From: JACRCT01 sp036504155
Lineage (GTDB): Bacteria; Myxococcota; Myxococcia; Myxococcales; UBA5297
DNA: 64,000 nt
Direction of reading: 5' to 3'
Assembly: GCA_036504155.1 (NCBI GenBank)
Contig: DASXVQ010000030.1
Span: 62,001 to 126,000 of the forward strand
This document shows, in pieces, positions 7,387 through 16,862 of this stretch. The notes under the pieces are model-generated. The model was not told where the DNA came from and searched no databases. It worked only from the letters and a program-made list of their open reading frames with translations. Within the stretch, counting starts at the first letter, position 1; every line of letters begins with the position of its first letter. The position numbers were made by a program, and so were the translations under genes.

Positions 7387-9753
7387 ATGGTCCGCATGCT
7401 CGCCCTCGCCCTCCCGCTGCTCGGCTCGACCGCGTACGCCGCGGTCAGTCCCCATGCCTCGTTCCACCAGCTGGTCAGCGCCAACGGCCACACCGCCGCC
7501 ATCTACGACGACACCCAGGCCAAGCTGACCGGGCTGCGCGAGCACTGCTACGCCGCGGTGGACGCGACGGTGGCCTCGCGCGAGCTGGCCTACGACGCCT
7601 ACTTCGGGCTGCGGCTGAACGGGACCGGAAAGTGGCTCTCCGAGACGGGCGTCCTGCCGGCGGTCCGCTACCTGCCCGGGACGGGGATCATCGAGTCGGT
7701 GCAGACGGTGGGCAGCGTGCAGGCGACGACCTACGTGTTCGCGCCGTTCGAGGCCAGCGCGCCGGTCGCGCTGATGCTGCTCAAGGTCAAGAACACCGGC
7801 TCGGCGGCGCTGGGGGCCGGCGACGCCGCCTACAGCATCCACAACCTCCACGTCGGCGACGGGCCCAACCAGACGCAGAACGAGCAGATCGACTGGGACG
7901 CGGCGCGCGGGCTGTTCACCGAGCGCAGCGGGCGGGTGCTGGTCGCGATGCCGCTCTCGGCGCCCAGCCACCACGGCTGCACCCCGACCAATCCCTACGG
8001 GCGCCTCAACGCGGGCCAGGACCTGGCCGACGACTCCGGCTCGGGCAAGGTGGACGACGCGGTGAGCGGGCTGCAGTGGTCGCTGTCCGGGCTGGCGCCG
8101 GGCGCCGAGAAGTGGGTGGGCGTGGCCTTCGGCTACCACCCCTTCGGCAACGACCCCGAGATCGTGGGGAAGATCACCGCCTGGCTGGCCGGCCGCGCCG
8201 TCTCGGCGCTGGTCGCCGACGAGGAGTCGCGCTGGGGGACCTGGCACCAGACCACGGTGGAGCCGGCGGGGATGTCGGCGGACGAGAAGGCGCTCTACCG
8301 CCAGCAGATCACGGTGCTGAGGATGGGCCAGGTGCTGGAGGCCAACGACGAGGCGAGCGGCTACCTGCCGTACGGCCAGGTCCTGGCGAGCCTGCCGCCC
8401 GGGATGTGGAACATCACCTGGGTGCGCGACGGCATGGTGGCCATCAACGCGCTCCTCCGCAGCGGCCACGGCAAGGAGGCCAAGGACGGCCTCGCCTTCT
8501 TCCTGAAGGCCAAGTCGGGCACGTACCAGAGCTACGTCGGCGCGCCGTACCAGATCAGCGTGGTGCGCTACTTCGGCAACGGAACGGAGGAGTCGGACTT
8601 CAACGCCGACGGGCCGAACATCGAGTGGGACGGCTTCGGCATGTTCCTGGACGGCCTGGACGCCTACGAGCGCGCCACCGGCGACCAGCAGCTGGCCACC
8701 GACCACTGGGACGCCATCACTACCAAGACCGCCGACGTGCTCATCTCGCTGGCGAAGGACGACGGGCTGCTCGTGGCCGACTCGTCCATCTGGGAGACGC
8801 ACTGGGACAACGGCGCGCGGCAGCACTGGACCTGGTCGCAGGTCTACGGCGTCCTCGGGCTCCAGGCCGCTTCCGCCATCGCGGCGCGGCACGGCAAGGC
8901 GGACCTGGCGACCAAGTACGCGGAGGCCGCCGACTCGCTGCGCCGGGCGGTGCTGGCCAAGCTCGTGGAGGGCGACGGCTTCCTGCGGTCCAAGCTGGAG
9001 AGCACGACCCTCCCGGAGGACGCCGCGGTGATCGAGGCGTTCTACCGCTCGGTCTTCGAGCCCGCCGGGAGCTCGTCGCGGGCGACGCTGGAGAGGCTCA
9101 AGAGCAAGCTCGCGGTCGCCAGCGGCCACGGCTTCCGCCGCAACCTGGGCCCGAGCGAGTACGACGCCAGGGAGTGGATCATCGTCGACCTGCGCATGGC
9201 GAGCGTCATGCGCTGGCTGGGCGACACCGCGCAGTCCGACGCGCTGGTGAGCTGGGTCACTGCCCAGTCGCGCGCCAATCACGACCTCATCGCCGAGAAC
9301 TACAACCCGACCACCGCCGACTACGAGGGCTCCATCCCGATGGTCGGCTTCGGCGCCGGGGCCTACGTGCTCGCCCTGTTCTCGCGCAATGACACGCCGG
9401 TGCCGCCCAAGCCCGGCCCCGACGCCGGTATTCCGGACGCGGCGGCGCCGGGCGCGGACGGTGCTACCCCGGCAGCCGACGGGGCTTCCCCCGGGGCGAC
9501 CGACGGCTCGTCTCCGGGCACGGGCGACGGCTCGACGTCTTCTGGGCAGGACGGCGGAACCCAGACCGGACGCGACGCGGCGGCGGCCGGGCTCGACTCA
9601 GGACTGCACGTGCTCGGCGACACCGGAGGCACCGTGGGTCCCGGCGGCTCGGGGTGCGGGTGCTCTACGGGCGGGGCTTCTGCGGCGAGCGCGCTGGCGC
9701 CGGCCGCGATGCTGTTGCTCGGGCTGGGGGCCAGGCGCCGCAGGGTGGAATAG
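7387..9753 (+). CDS. Secreted GH15-like glycoside hydrolase with MYXO-CTERM anchor
   Basis: ATG 7387 is preferred over GTG 7321 because it gives a clean signal peptide (MVRMLALALPLLGSTAYA). The 788-residue protein has a beta-rich N-terminal domain (about 20-270), then an alpha/alpha-barrel domain with the GH15 hallmarks MWNITWVRDGMVAINALLRSG, IEWDGFGMFL, SSIWETHWD and YEGSIPMVGFGAGAY; glutamates in the last two regions are the likely acid and base. It should release glucose or similar units from alpha-glucans. A Gly/Asp/Ala linker leads to the C-terminal GCGCSTGG, a hydrophobic helix and RRRR, a MYXO-CTERM sorting signal. The type II secretion genes at 56-64 kb could export it. Confidence 0.88.
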   Translation: MVRMLALALPLLGSTAYAAVSPHASFHQLVSANGHTAAIYDDTQAKLTGLREHCYAAVDATVASRELAYDAYFGLRLNGTGKWLSETGVLPAVRYLPGTGIIESVQTVGSVQATTYVFAPFEASAPVALMLLKVKNTGSAALGAGDAAYSIHNLHVGDGPNQTQNEQIDWDAARGLFTERSGRVLVAMPLSAPSHHGCTPTNPYGRLNAGQDLADDSGSGKVDDAVSGLQWSLSGLAPGAEKWVGVAFGYHPFGNDPEIVGKITAWLAGRAVSALVADEESRWGTWHQTTVEPAGMSADEKALYRQQITVLRMGQVLEANDEASGYLPYGQVLASLPPGMWNITWVRDGMVAINALLRSGHGKEAKDGLAFFLKAKSGTYQSYVGAPYQISVVRYFGNGTEESDFNADGPNIEWDGFGMFLDGLDAYERATGDQQLATDHWDAITTKTADVLISLAKDDGLLVADSSIWETHWDNGARQHWTWSQVYGVLGLQAASAIAARHGKADLATKYAEAADSLRRAVLAKLVEGDGFLRSKLESTTLPEDAAVIEAFYRSVFEPAGSSSRATLERLKSKLAVASGHGFRRNLGPSEYDAREWIIVDLRMASVMRWLGDTAQSDALVSWVTAQSRANHDLIAENYNPTTADYEGSIPMVGFGAGAYVLALFSRNDTPVPPKPGPDAGIPDAAAPGADGATPAADGASPGATDGSSPGTGDGSTSSGQDGGTQTGRDAAAAGLDSGLHVLGDTGGTVGPGGSGCGCSTGGASAASALAPAAMLLLGLGARRRRVE

Positions 9754-9770
9754 GGGCTCAGGGCTTGGAA

Positions 9771-9824
9771 TCGATGGACTGCATGGACTGCATGGACTCG
9801 ATGGACTCGGTGGACTGGATGGAC
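9771..9824. repeat. 9-bp tandem repeat, six copies
   Basis: Six consecutive 9-mers of the form T(C/G)(G/C)(A/G)TGGAC run from 9771 to 9824 between two same-strand genes. The fixed core is TGGAC, and three copies are identical or differ at one base. Because the unit is a multiple of three it keeps frame, but no gene covers it. Confidence 0.85.
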
Positions 9825-9896
9825 GGGCCGCCGAGAGGACGTGCGTGACCGTCCGTGCCCTCGGTGGCCCCTAGTGATCGATAGGAGGTCGCGCGG

Positions 9897-10994
9897 GTGG
9901 CGTTCTTCGCGTGGGCGTTGGCGGTGATTCTGGCTGCCCAGGCCGGCGCAGTTGCTGCTCGGCTGCCCGGCCTTCACCTCTTTCCTAGGTCGTTGCCTCG
10001 CGCCTTGGCGGTCATCCCTGCCCTCCTCTCTCTCGGGTCGGGCTACCAGGGGTATCTGGCTGGCAATCCTGGGCTTTCGGTTGCCGGCGCGCTCGTTGGG
10101 CTCTTCCTGGCCCTGCTCCTGCCCGCTATCCGGCCTCTCGACCCGGACCGCGAGCTTCTGGCCAGGGCAACTCCGCTGGAGATCGCCGGGCACGCCGATG
10201 CCGGGACTCAGGTGCTTCGGCCCGCCGCCCCTCCGCGCGCCGTGGTCCTCGTCTGCCACGGTGGCGGCAACGACCGCACCTTCGCGCTCTGGCAGGTCGT
10301 CCCGCGGCTCCTCGAGCGCGGCTTCGCCGTCGTCCTCTTCCACTTGGCCGGCCACGGCAAGGGCGGCTCCGACCTGCTCGACCTGGCGAGCTTCCGCGCC
10401 CGCTTCGACGTCATTCGCGAGGCCGCGGCGCGCGAGGTCTCGGCCCCGCTGGTGGCCCTCGGACAGAGCATGGGCGGCGCCCTCGTCCTCGACGCGATCG
10501 CGCGCGGGGTGCCGCTGGACGGCGCCGTCACCGTGTCGGCCATCTCCCGGCTGAAGCTCGGCTGGCGCGTCCTTCGCGAGCTGGGAATGGTCCTGCACCG
10601 GCCGGCTTGGAACGCCGCGCGCCACTCTTCGATCCTCCGGCTGCTGCCCCTGCCCGGCTCGGGCAACCGCCGTCGCTTCCCGGTCCGCGTGGAGGGCGAC
10701 GACCACCTGGCGGTCTTCGACGCGATACTGCGCGCCCTCGACCTCGAGCACCGGCTGGCCGACGCCCGGGTCGCCTACCCGCTGCTCCTCGTGCACGGCA
10801 CCGAAGACGCCATCGTCCCCGTCGAGCAGGGCCGTGCGCTCGCCACGGCGCTCGGGCCGTCGCGGGCCGAGTACCTGGAGCTTGCCGGAAGGCACCACCT
10901 CGACCCCTTGTTCGACGATGCGCTGATCGATCGGATCGCAGACTTCGTCGACGGCTGCGCAGCGAGGCGGGCAGGAGCCCCGGCGAATCCATGA
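9897..10994 (+). CDS. Alpha/beta hydrolase with N-terminal membrane segments
   Basis: GTG 9897 has an ideal AGGAGG 8 nt upstream. The first 85 residues are hydrophobic, with about three possible membrane spans. The hydrolase domain follows: VLVCHGGG near residue 118 (oxyanion region), nucleophile Ser191 in GQSMGG, an Asp in HGTEDAIVP and a His in GRHHLDPL complete a serine-hydrolase triad. It is probably an inner-membrane esterase or lipase-like enzyme facing the cytoplasm; orientation and substrate are not determined. It is convergent with the pseudouridine synthase gene 37 bp away. Confidence 0.85.
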   Translation: MAFFAWALAVILAAQAGAVAARLPGLHLFPRSLPRALAVIPALLSLGSGYQGYLAGNPGLSVAGALVGLFLALLLPAIRPLDPDRELLARATPLEIAGHADAGTQVLRPAAPPRAVVLVCHGGGNDRTFALWQVVPRLLERGFAVVLFHLAGHGKGGSDLLDLASFRARFDVIREAAAREVSAPLVALGQSMGGALVLDAIARGVPLDGAVTVSAISRLKLGWRVLRELGMVLHRPAWNAARHSSILRLLPLPGSGNRRRFPVRVEGDDHLAVFDAILRALDLEHRLADARVAYPLLLVHGTEDAIVPVEQGRALATALGPSRAEYLELAGRHHLDPLFDDALIDRIADFVDGCAARRAGAPANP

Positions 10995-11031
10995 GATCGA
11001 TCCGCGAGCTCTTCACCGGTAGCCGCCAACC

Positions 11032-11703
11032 CTAGCGCCAGAGGCCCTCGGGGATCCCCAGCGCCGAGAACGTCTTGGCCAGGTCCTCCGGCACCGGCGC
11101 CTGGACCGAGATCTGCTCCCCCGTCTGCGGATGCCGCAGCGTCAGCGCCCGGGCGTGCAGCGCCAGGCGGCTGAGCCCGTACTGCTCCCGGAACATCCGG
11201 TTGATCTCGCCGCGCCCGTAGTTCACGTCCCCCACCAGCGGGTGCCCCAGGTGCTTGAGGTGCCGGCGGATCTGGTGGAAGCGCCCGGTCTTCGGCTCGG
11301 CCTCGACCAGCGAGAAGCGTTCACCGGCCCACAGTCGGCGCCACGCCGTCACCGCCGCGACCCGCGGCCCGTCCTCGGTCTTGGGCACCGGGTGGTCGAC
11401 GACGCCCTGCTCCTCCTTGGGGATGCCGCGCACCAGCGCCAGGTACCGCTTCTGGACCGCGCCCTCCTCGAACTGCTTCTGCAGCGCGGCGGCGACCTCG
11501 GAGCTGAGCGCGAACAGCAGCGCGCCGCTCGTCCCGCGGTCCAGCCGGTGCACCGGGAAGACGTGGCGCCCCAGCTGGTCGCGCAACAAGGTCATCGCCA
11601 CCACCGGGTCGTTGTCCCAGCCGCGGTGCACCAGCATCCCCGACGGCTTGTCCACGATGGCGAGGTGTGCGTCTTCGAACAGAAGGGTGATTTCGCTCGG
11701 CAC
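11032..11703 (-). CDS. truC: RluA-family pseudouridine synthase, TruC-like
   Basis: The 223-residue protein carries the catalytic motif HRLDRGTSG (Asp55) of the RluA family and the segment TGRFHQIRRHLKHLGHPLVGD, cut by nothing and typical of TruC. TruC makes pseudouridine at position 65 of certain tRNAs. There is no S4 RNA-binding domain, as in TruC and unlike RluC/RluD. The start is GTG 11703, with TAGGTA, a possible -10 box, a few bases upstream, so the transcript may have almost no leader. The exact target RNA is inference from family resemblance. Confidence 0.88.
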   Translation of the reverse strand: MPSEITLLFEDAHLAIVDKPSGMLVHRGWDNDPVVAMTLLRDQLGRHVFPVHRLDRGTSGALLFALSSEVAAALQKQFEEGAVQKRYLALVRGIPKEEQGVVDHPVPKTEDGPRVAAVTAWRRLWAGERFSLVEAEPKTGRFHQIRRHLKHLGHPLVGDVNYGRGEINRMFREQYGLSRLALHARALTLRHPQTGEQISVQAPVPEDLAKTFSALGIPEGLWR

Positions 11704-11793
11704 GGGCGCTACCTACCAGTCGCTGCCGCCTCGCGTCATGAAATTCCTATCAGCGCGCGGTCGGCGACCGTGTTAAGAACCGCCCGCTTTCGT

Positions 11794-11822
11794 TTGGTGC
11801 GCCACAGGGGGGTGCACATAGT
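11794..11822 (+). promoter_or_regulatory. Candidate promoter for the lipase-like lipoprotein gene
   Basis: TTGGTG (11794-11799) and CATAGT (11817-11822) are separated by 17 bp, the standard sigma-70 spacing. The ATG is 48 bp downstream with TGGAGAG as ribosome site. Confidence 0.38.
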
Positions 11823-11870
11823 CCGCGTTTCGCGAGCGCCCCCATCCAGCTTTCCAATCCTGGAGAGACC

Positions 11871-14800
11871 ATGAAGAGAACTCTGTTGTCGTCCGCCCTC
11901 GCCCTGGCACTCGGCTCGGCGTGCACGCCGTCGATTGAGCAGACCACCCCGCCCGTCCTCATCACCGCCAACTTCGACGTCAGCGCCACGCCGCCGGTGG
12001 TCCCCACCCCGAACGACCTGGCCATGAACCGGACGACGGGGCTGCTCTCCGTCCCGCTGGACGCCTCCGCCAGCGACGCCGACAAGGAGTTCGCGGCCTA
12101 CCTGAACACCCTCGACGGCTTCCCGGTCTCGACCTCGGCCACCGCCAGCTTCAACGGCGAGCTCGACCCGGCCACCGTCAACGGCGACAACGTCATCGTC
12201 AACGACATCACCAACCCGGCGGCGCCGGTGCGGGTCAGCGACGTCGCCCCGGCGTTCAGCGCCGGCCGGCTGGTCATTCCCCCGCCGGCCGGCGGCTGGA
12301 AGCCCGGCCACGGCTACGCCATCGTCCTGCTGGGCACCGCGGGCGACGGCACCCACGGCCTGAAGGGCGCCAAGGGCGAGACCGTCGTCGGCTCGAGCCT
12401 GTGGGCGCTCATCCGCTCGCGCACCAGCCTGGTCACCTGCCCCCTGGACGCCACGGGCAACCAGGACCTCACCTCGCCGGCCTGCAAGGTCAAGACCTCG
12501 GTCATCCCCACTGACGCCAAGGAGGCCTCCGAGCGCCTCGCCGACCAGACCGCCAAGGCCCTGCAGCTCGAGCAGCTGCGCCTGGGGCTCAAGCCCATGT
12601 TCGACGGCATGGAGAACCCGCCCGCCGGCTCCTGCCCGCCCGGCACCCAGACCTGCAGCCTGCCGCGCTCGCTGGTCGCGCTGGCCTGGACCTTCCACAT
12701 CACCGGCCAGCAGGCGATGGCGTTCGACCCGACCTCCTCCCCGCCGTCGGTGCCCATCCCCACCGACCTCGCGATGGACCCGGCGACCGGCAAGGTCAAC
12801 GCGCCGATCGACCCCAGCAAGTCCGCCGCCGAGCAGGAGTTCACCCGCGACTACCTCAACACCCTCGACGGCTTCCCGCCGCTGACCGGCGGCGCGGCCT
12901 CGGTCAAGAACGGCGACCTCGACCCGGCCTCCCTCACCGCGCAGACGGTGATCGTGGCGGACATGACCGCCATGGACGCCCCGCCCGCGGCGACGGTGAG
13001 CTACGACGCGGCCAAGAAGAGCCTGGTCATCGCCCCGCCCGAGGGCGGCTGGACCAAGGGCCACCACTACGCCATCGCGGTCGTCGGCGGCGCCGGCGGC
13101 GTTAAGGGCGTGGGCGGCAAGACCGTGGTCGCCTCCGACGTCTGGGCGCTCGCCCGCAGCAAGGCCTCGCTGGTCACCTGCGAGGACCTGACCTCCGCGG
13201 ACTGCGCCAGCGCGCTGACCCTGGCTCCGCTGTCGGCCGGGCAGGCCGTGCAGCTCGAGGCCCTGCGCCGCCAGTTCGAGCCCGTGCTCGACGCCTTCCA
13301 GGCGCTGCACGGCGTGGCGCGCAAGGACCTCGCGGTGGCCTGGACCTTCAAGGTCCTCAGCCAGCCCGAGGTGCTCTTCAACCCCGACCTCGACCCAGCC
13401 AAGGCCGTCATCCCCTTCCCCAACAGCCTGTTGATCGACAACGCGACCGGCAAGGTGAAGCTGCCGGTGCCCGCCGACCCCGAGAGCGCCGCGCTGTACC
13501 TGGGCCTGAACACCCTGGACGGCTTCTCGACCACCGCGCCCATCGTCTCGGAGAACAGCCTCACCCGCGGCGCGCTGGACCTGGGCGAGCTGGACGAGGC
13601 CACCGTCGTCGTCGGTGCCGTGGGCCTGATGAACCTCACCCCCTCCGGCGCCGCGCCCGAGTACAAGGTCTGCGTCGACTGCGCCACCAGCGCCCAGCCG
13701 GGCACCGCGCCGCAGTCCCTGCAGATCGTCCCCACCGTGCCGCTGGACGAGAAGACCAACTACGGCGCCTTCGTGACCACCGCGCTCAAGGACAGGGGCG
13801 GCAAGCAGGTCGTCCCGGCCACGCCCTGGGCCCTGGCCCGCCTGGAGCACCCGCTGATCGACGCCGCGGGCAAGAGCACCGTCTCGGTCCTCCCTGACGA
13901 CCGGGCCGCAGCGCTGGAGATGCTCCGCCTGGCCTACAAGCCCTACCTCGACGCGCTGGTCGCCTCGGGCGTCGCGCGCAAGGACCTCGCGCTCGCCTGG
14001 ACCTTCAAGACCGAGACGACCTGGTCGCAGCTGCCGCTCATCAAGGGCATCCCCGGCGCGCTGGGCCAGATGGGCGCGCTCTCGGACAAGCCCGACTTCG
14101 TCGTCGACATGACCACCGCCATCAAGGCGCAGATGACCGCGGGCGGCATCCCCAACGACAAGGTCGCCAAGATCTTCGCCGGCGAGTACACGACGCCGCA
14201 GCTCCTCACCGGCCCCGGCCAAACCATCAACCCCGACCCCACCAAGTACGCCCGCGAGCACAGCCCGTTCCTGGTCGTGCTCCCCGACACCGCGGCGACG
14301 CCAGCCAACGGCTACCCGGTGGTGGTCTTCTCCCACGGCATCACCCGCAACCGCACCGACGTGCTGGCCATCGCCAACTCGCTGGCGATCGCGGGCTACG
14401 CCTCCATCGCCACCGACCTCGCCTGGCACGGCGAGCGCTCCACCTGCACCGGCGCCGGCGTGCTGGCCGGCGGCGCCTGCATCCCCGGCACCGCGCTGTG
14501 CGACGGCGTGACCGCCTGCGACCAGAAGGGCACGCCCGGCTCGGCGCTGTGCCTGGAGACGGTCGGCAAGTGCGTGGCGTCCGACGAGACCAAGCGCACC
14601 GCCTGCGACGACGCGACCATCTTCGGCGCCACCGGCAAGCACCTGCCGCCCAACGCCTTCTGCCAGGGCCTGGGCCTGGGGAGCTGCATGCCCGACCAGA
14701 AGTGCCAGGCCGCCGACTTCGCTCGCGACGCGCGCGGCGGGGTGAAGGTCTCCGGCTGGAACTTCCTCAACGTCGCCAACCTGTTCAACACCCGCGACAA

Positions 14801-15494
14801 CTTCCGCCAGCCGACCGCGGACCTGGCGCAGCTCTACCGCGTGGTCTCCTCCACCTCCATCGGCGCCGAGATCGGCCAGATCGGCCTGAACGACATGCTG
14901 GTCGGGCTGGGCGGCGCCGCGGGCCTGGACAAGGCCAACTACCACTTCCTCGGCATGAGCCTGGGCAGCATCACCGGCATCCCCTACGTCTCGGCGGCGC
15001 CGGAGGTGAAGCGCGCGCTGTTCAACGTGCCCGGCGCCAACCTCGCCACCATCCTGCAGACCAGCGGCGAGCTGGCCCAGCTGCGCGGCGCCTGGCTGGC
15101 CGGCCTGGCCACCAAGGGCATCGTCCCCGGCAGCCCGGCCTTCGACCAGTACATCGCCATCGCCCACTGGATCCTCGACCCGGCCGACCCGCTCAACTCG
15201 GTGAACCAGGTCCTCAACTGGGACAAGGCCCCCGCCGGCCGCGCCGCCTTCATCCAGTACGTCAGCGGCGACTTCTTCATCCCCAACCCGACCACCGAGG
15301 AGCTGATCGGCTCGGCCAACCGCGTCGCTTCCGCCCGGAAGACGTGGTGGTACCAGTTCGACGGCAGCGCGGTGGCCGAAGGCGACCGCCACGGGTTCCT
15401 GCTCAACGGCAAGAGCGCGTTGACCGTCCCCGCCCAGCAGCAGGCGGTCCTGTTCCTCGCCAGCGGCCAGAAGCCCACCGGCGCCCAGCCGTAA
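11871..15494 (+). CDS. Large lipase-like lipoprotein with three repeated N-terminal domains (1207 aa)
   Basis: A lipoprotein signal ends at Cys18 (LALGSAC). Three copies of a domain of about 220-240 residues follow (about 30-270, 280-500, 500-720). Each holds the pattern P-x-P-x-D-L/S-L/A, a conserved LNTLDGFP block and a VIV-x-D-M-T strand, like the N-terminal domain of Pla-1/cef-type extracellular lipases. The C-terminal part is an alpha/beta hydrolase: VVVFSHGITRNRTD (oxyanion region) and nucleophile Ser1030 in GMSLGS; it also holds about ten cysteines near 850-950. It probably hydrolyses lipids at the cell surface. A FadL channel gene follows 16 bp downstream, which fits fatty-acid uptake. 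Confidence 0.85.
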   Translation: MKRTLLSSALALALGSACTPSIEQTTPPVLITANFDVSATPPVVPTPNDLAMNRTTGLLSVPLDASASDADKEFAAYLNTLDGFPVSTSATASFNGELDPATVNGDNVIVNDITNPAAPVRVSDVAPAFSAGRLVIPPPAGGWKPGHGYAIVLLGTAGDGTHGLKGAKGETVVGSSLWALIRSRTSLVTCPLDATGNQDLTSPACKVKTSVIPTDAKEASERLADQTAKALQLEQLRLGLKPMFDGMENPPAGSCPPGTQTCSLPRSLVALAWTFHITGQQAMAFDPTSSPPSVPIPTDLAMDPATGKVNAPIDPSKSAAEQEFTRDYLNTLDGFPPLTGGAASVKNGDLDPASLTAQTVIVADMTAMDAPPAATVSYDAAKKSLVIAPPEGGWTKGHHYAIAVVGGAGGVKGVGGKTVVASDVWALARSKASLVTCEDLTSADCASALTLAPLSAGQAVQLEALRRQFEPVLDAFQALHGVARKDLAVAWTFKVLSQPEVLFNPDLDPAKAVIPFPNSLLIDNATGKVKLPVPADPESAALYLGLNTLDGFSTTAPIVSENSLTRGALDLGELDEATVVVGAVGLMNLTPSGAAPEYKVCVDCATSAQPGTAPQSLQIVPTVPLDEKTNYGAFVTTALKDRGGKQVVPATPWALARLEHPLIDAAGKSTVSVLPDDRAAALEMLRLAYKPYLDALVASGVARKDLALAWTFKTETTWSQLPLIKGIPGALGQMGALSDKPDFVVDMTTAIKAQMTAGGIPNDKVAKIFAGEYTTPQLLTGPGQTINPDPTKYAREHSPFLVVLPDTAATPANGYPVVVFSHGITRNRTDVLAIANSLAIAGYASIATDLAWHGERSTCTGAGVLAGGACIPGTALCDGVTACDQKGTPGSALCLETVGKCVASDETKRTACDDATIFGATGKHLPPNAFCQGLGLGSCMPDQKCQAADFARDARGGVKVSGWNFLNVANLFNTRDNFRQPTADLAQLYRVVSSTSIGAEIGQIGLNDMLVGLGGAAGLDKANYHFLGMSLGSITGIPYVSAAPEVKRALFNVPGANLATILQTSGELAQLRGAWLAGLATKGIVPGSPAFDQYIAIAHWILDPADPLNSVNQVLNWDKAPAGRAAFIQYVSGDFFIPNPTTEELIGSANRVASARKTWWYQFDGSAVAEGDRHGFLLNGKSALTVPAQQQAVLFLASGQKPTGAQP

Positions 15495-15510
15495 CCGGAG
15501 ACCTACGACC

Positions 15511-16764
15511 ATGCGAAACGCACTCTTCGTCCTCGCTTCGCTCTTCCTGGCGGCCCCGGCCCTGGCCGCGGGCTACGCCGTGGGCACCCACGACGCCCGC
15601 GCCACCGCGCTCGGGCTGTCGCTGACCGCCGACGCCGACGACGCGTCGGCCGTCTACTTCAACCCGGCGGGCATCGTCCGCGGCAAGCAGGTGCAGCTGC
15701 GCCTGGGCGACACGATGATCGTCCCGTTGTTCCAGGCCACGCCCACCGGCACCACCGACACCCAGTCCGCCAAGGCCAACGTGGTGCCGCCGCCGCACAT
15801 CTACGCCGTCTACGGCTTCAGCGACGACGCCGCCATCGCCATCGGCTTCTACGTGCCCTACGGCATGGACCTGGCCTGGAACGACGACTGGATCGGCCGC
15901 GACCTGGCGACCTCCTCGTCGCTGAAGAACTACTTCATCAACCCCGAGGTGGCCTACAAGCTCTTCAGCCGGCTGCGCATCGGCGCGGGCGTGCAGATCG
16001 TGCGCTCCACGGTCGAGCTGCAGAAGCGCATCGACCTCGTCGACAGCGAGGCCGCGGTGCACCTGGGCGGCGGCGCCTGGGGCGTGGGCGGCAACGCCGG
16101 CGTCCAGGTCGACGTGCTGCAGAAGGACCAGGGCCTGGGCCTCTTGACCTTCGGGGCCACCTACCGCAGCCCGGTGACGCTCAACTACAACGGCAACGCC
16201 CACTTCAGCGGCGTCGACGCGGACGGGAAGTCGACCGACGTGCCGGCCGAGTTCTCGGGCACGCTGCGCGACCAGAAGGTCAAGACCGCGGTGACGCTGC
16301 CGCAGACCTTCGCGCTGGGCCTGGCCTACCAGAACGACTTCGGCGACCTCGGCCTGCGCCTGGGCGTGTCCACCGAGTACACCGGCTGGCAGGCCTTCCA
16401 CGACCTGACGCTCTCCTTCGAGGATCCGGCGCTGTCGCAGACCATCTACAAGCGGGCGCACCACACCTGGAACTTCGCCGCCGGCGTCGAGGTGGGGATC
16501 TCGAAGACGTGGTTCATCCGCGCGGGCTTCAACTACGACCCCACCCCGTTCCCCCAGGACGCGATGACCCCGGACCTGCCCGACGGCGACCGCGTCGAGC
16601 TCGCCCTGGGCGCCGGCCTGCGCTACGAGGGCCTGGCGGTGGACCTGGGCTACATGGCGGTGCTGGTGCAGAACTTCGAGTCGACCTACGCCTACCTGCC
16701 GGCCACCTACGGCGGCACCGTGCACGTGGTCGGCCTGACCCTGGGCTACGCCTACAAGCTCTAG
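15511..16764 (+). CDS. FadL/OmpP1-family outer membrane channel
   Basis: A cleavable signal peptide (MRNALFVLASLFLAAPALAA) precedes GYAVGTHDARATALG and DDASAVYFNPAGI, which match the N-terminal hatch motifs of FadL proteins (normally NPAG). The remainder is amphipathic beta-strand pattern ending in an aromatic-poor but hydrophobic strand (VVGLTLGYAYKL). FadL proteins move long-chain fatty acids and other hydrophobic compounds across the outer membrane. The gene lies 16 bp behind the lipase-like gene and ahead of a strong terminator, so the two form a transcription unit. Length, 417 aa, is normal for the family. Confidence 0.9.
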   Translation: MRNALFVLASLFLAAPALAAGYAVGTHDARATALGLSLTADADDASAVYFNPAGIVRGKQVQLRLGDTMIVPLFQATPTGTTDTQSAKANVVPPPHIYAVYGFSDDAAIAIGFYVPYGMDLAWNDDWIGRDLATSSSLKNYFINPEVAYKLFSRLRIGAGVQIVRSTVELQKRIDLVDSEAAVHLGGGAWGVGGNAGVQVDVLQKDQGLGLLTFGATYRSPVTLNYNGNAHFSGVDADGKSTDVPAEFSGTLRDQKVKTAVTLPQTFALGLAYQNDFGDLGLRLGVSTEYTGWQAFHDLTLSFEDPALSQTIYKRAHHTWNFAAGVEVGISKTWFIRAGFNYDPTPFPQDAMTPDLPDGDRVELALGAGLRYEGLAVDLGYMAVLVQNFESTYAYLPATYGGTVHVVGLTLGYAYKL

Positions 16765-16803
16765 CGGGAGCCGCAGGCCTCCGCGCCTACCTTGCTCGAA
16801 CTG

Positions 16804-16843
16804 ATCGGGCGGCGACTTCGCGGTCGCCGCCCGGTCTCTTTTT
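16804..16843 (+). terminator. Rho-independent terminator after the lipase-FadL unit
   Basis: CGGGCGGCGAC (16806-16816) pairs perfectly with GTCGCCGCCCG (16823-16833) around a 6-base loop and is followed by TCTCTTTTT. It is a textbook intrinsic terminator and marks the end of the two-gene unit. Confidence 0.88.
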
Positions 16844-16862
16844 GCCTACCCTCTGCGACGCC

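Noticed and set aside
11736..15512. Very long open frame (about 1258 codons) on the minus strand
   Set aside because: It is antisense to the lipase-like lipoprotein and to the start of the FadL gene, rich in Gly/Val/Arg with no domain, and arises from GC bias at third positions.
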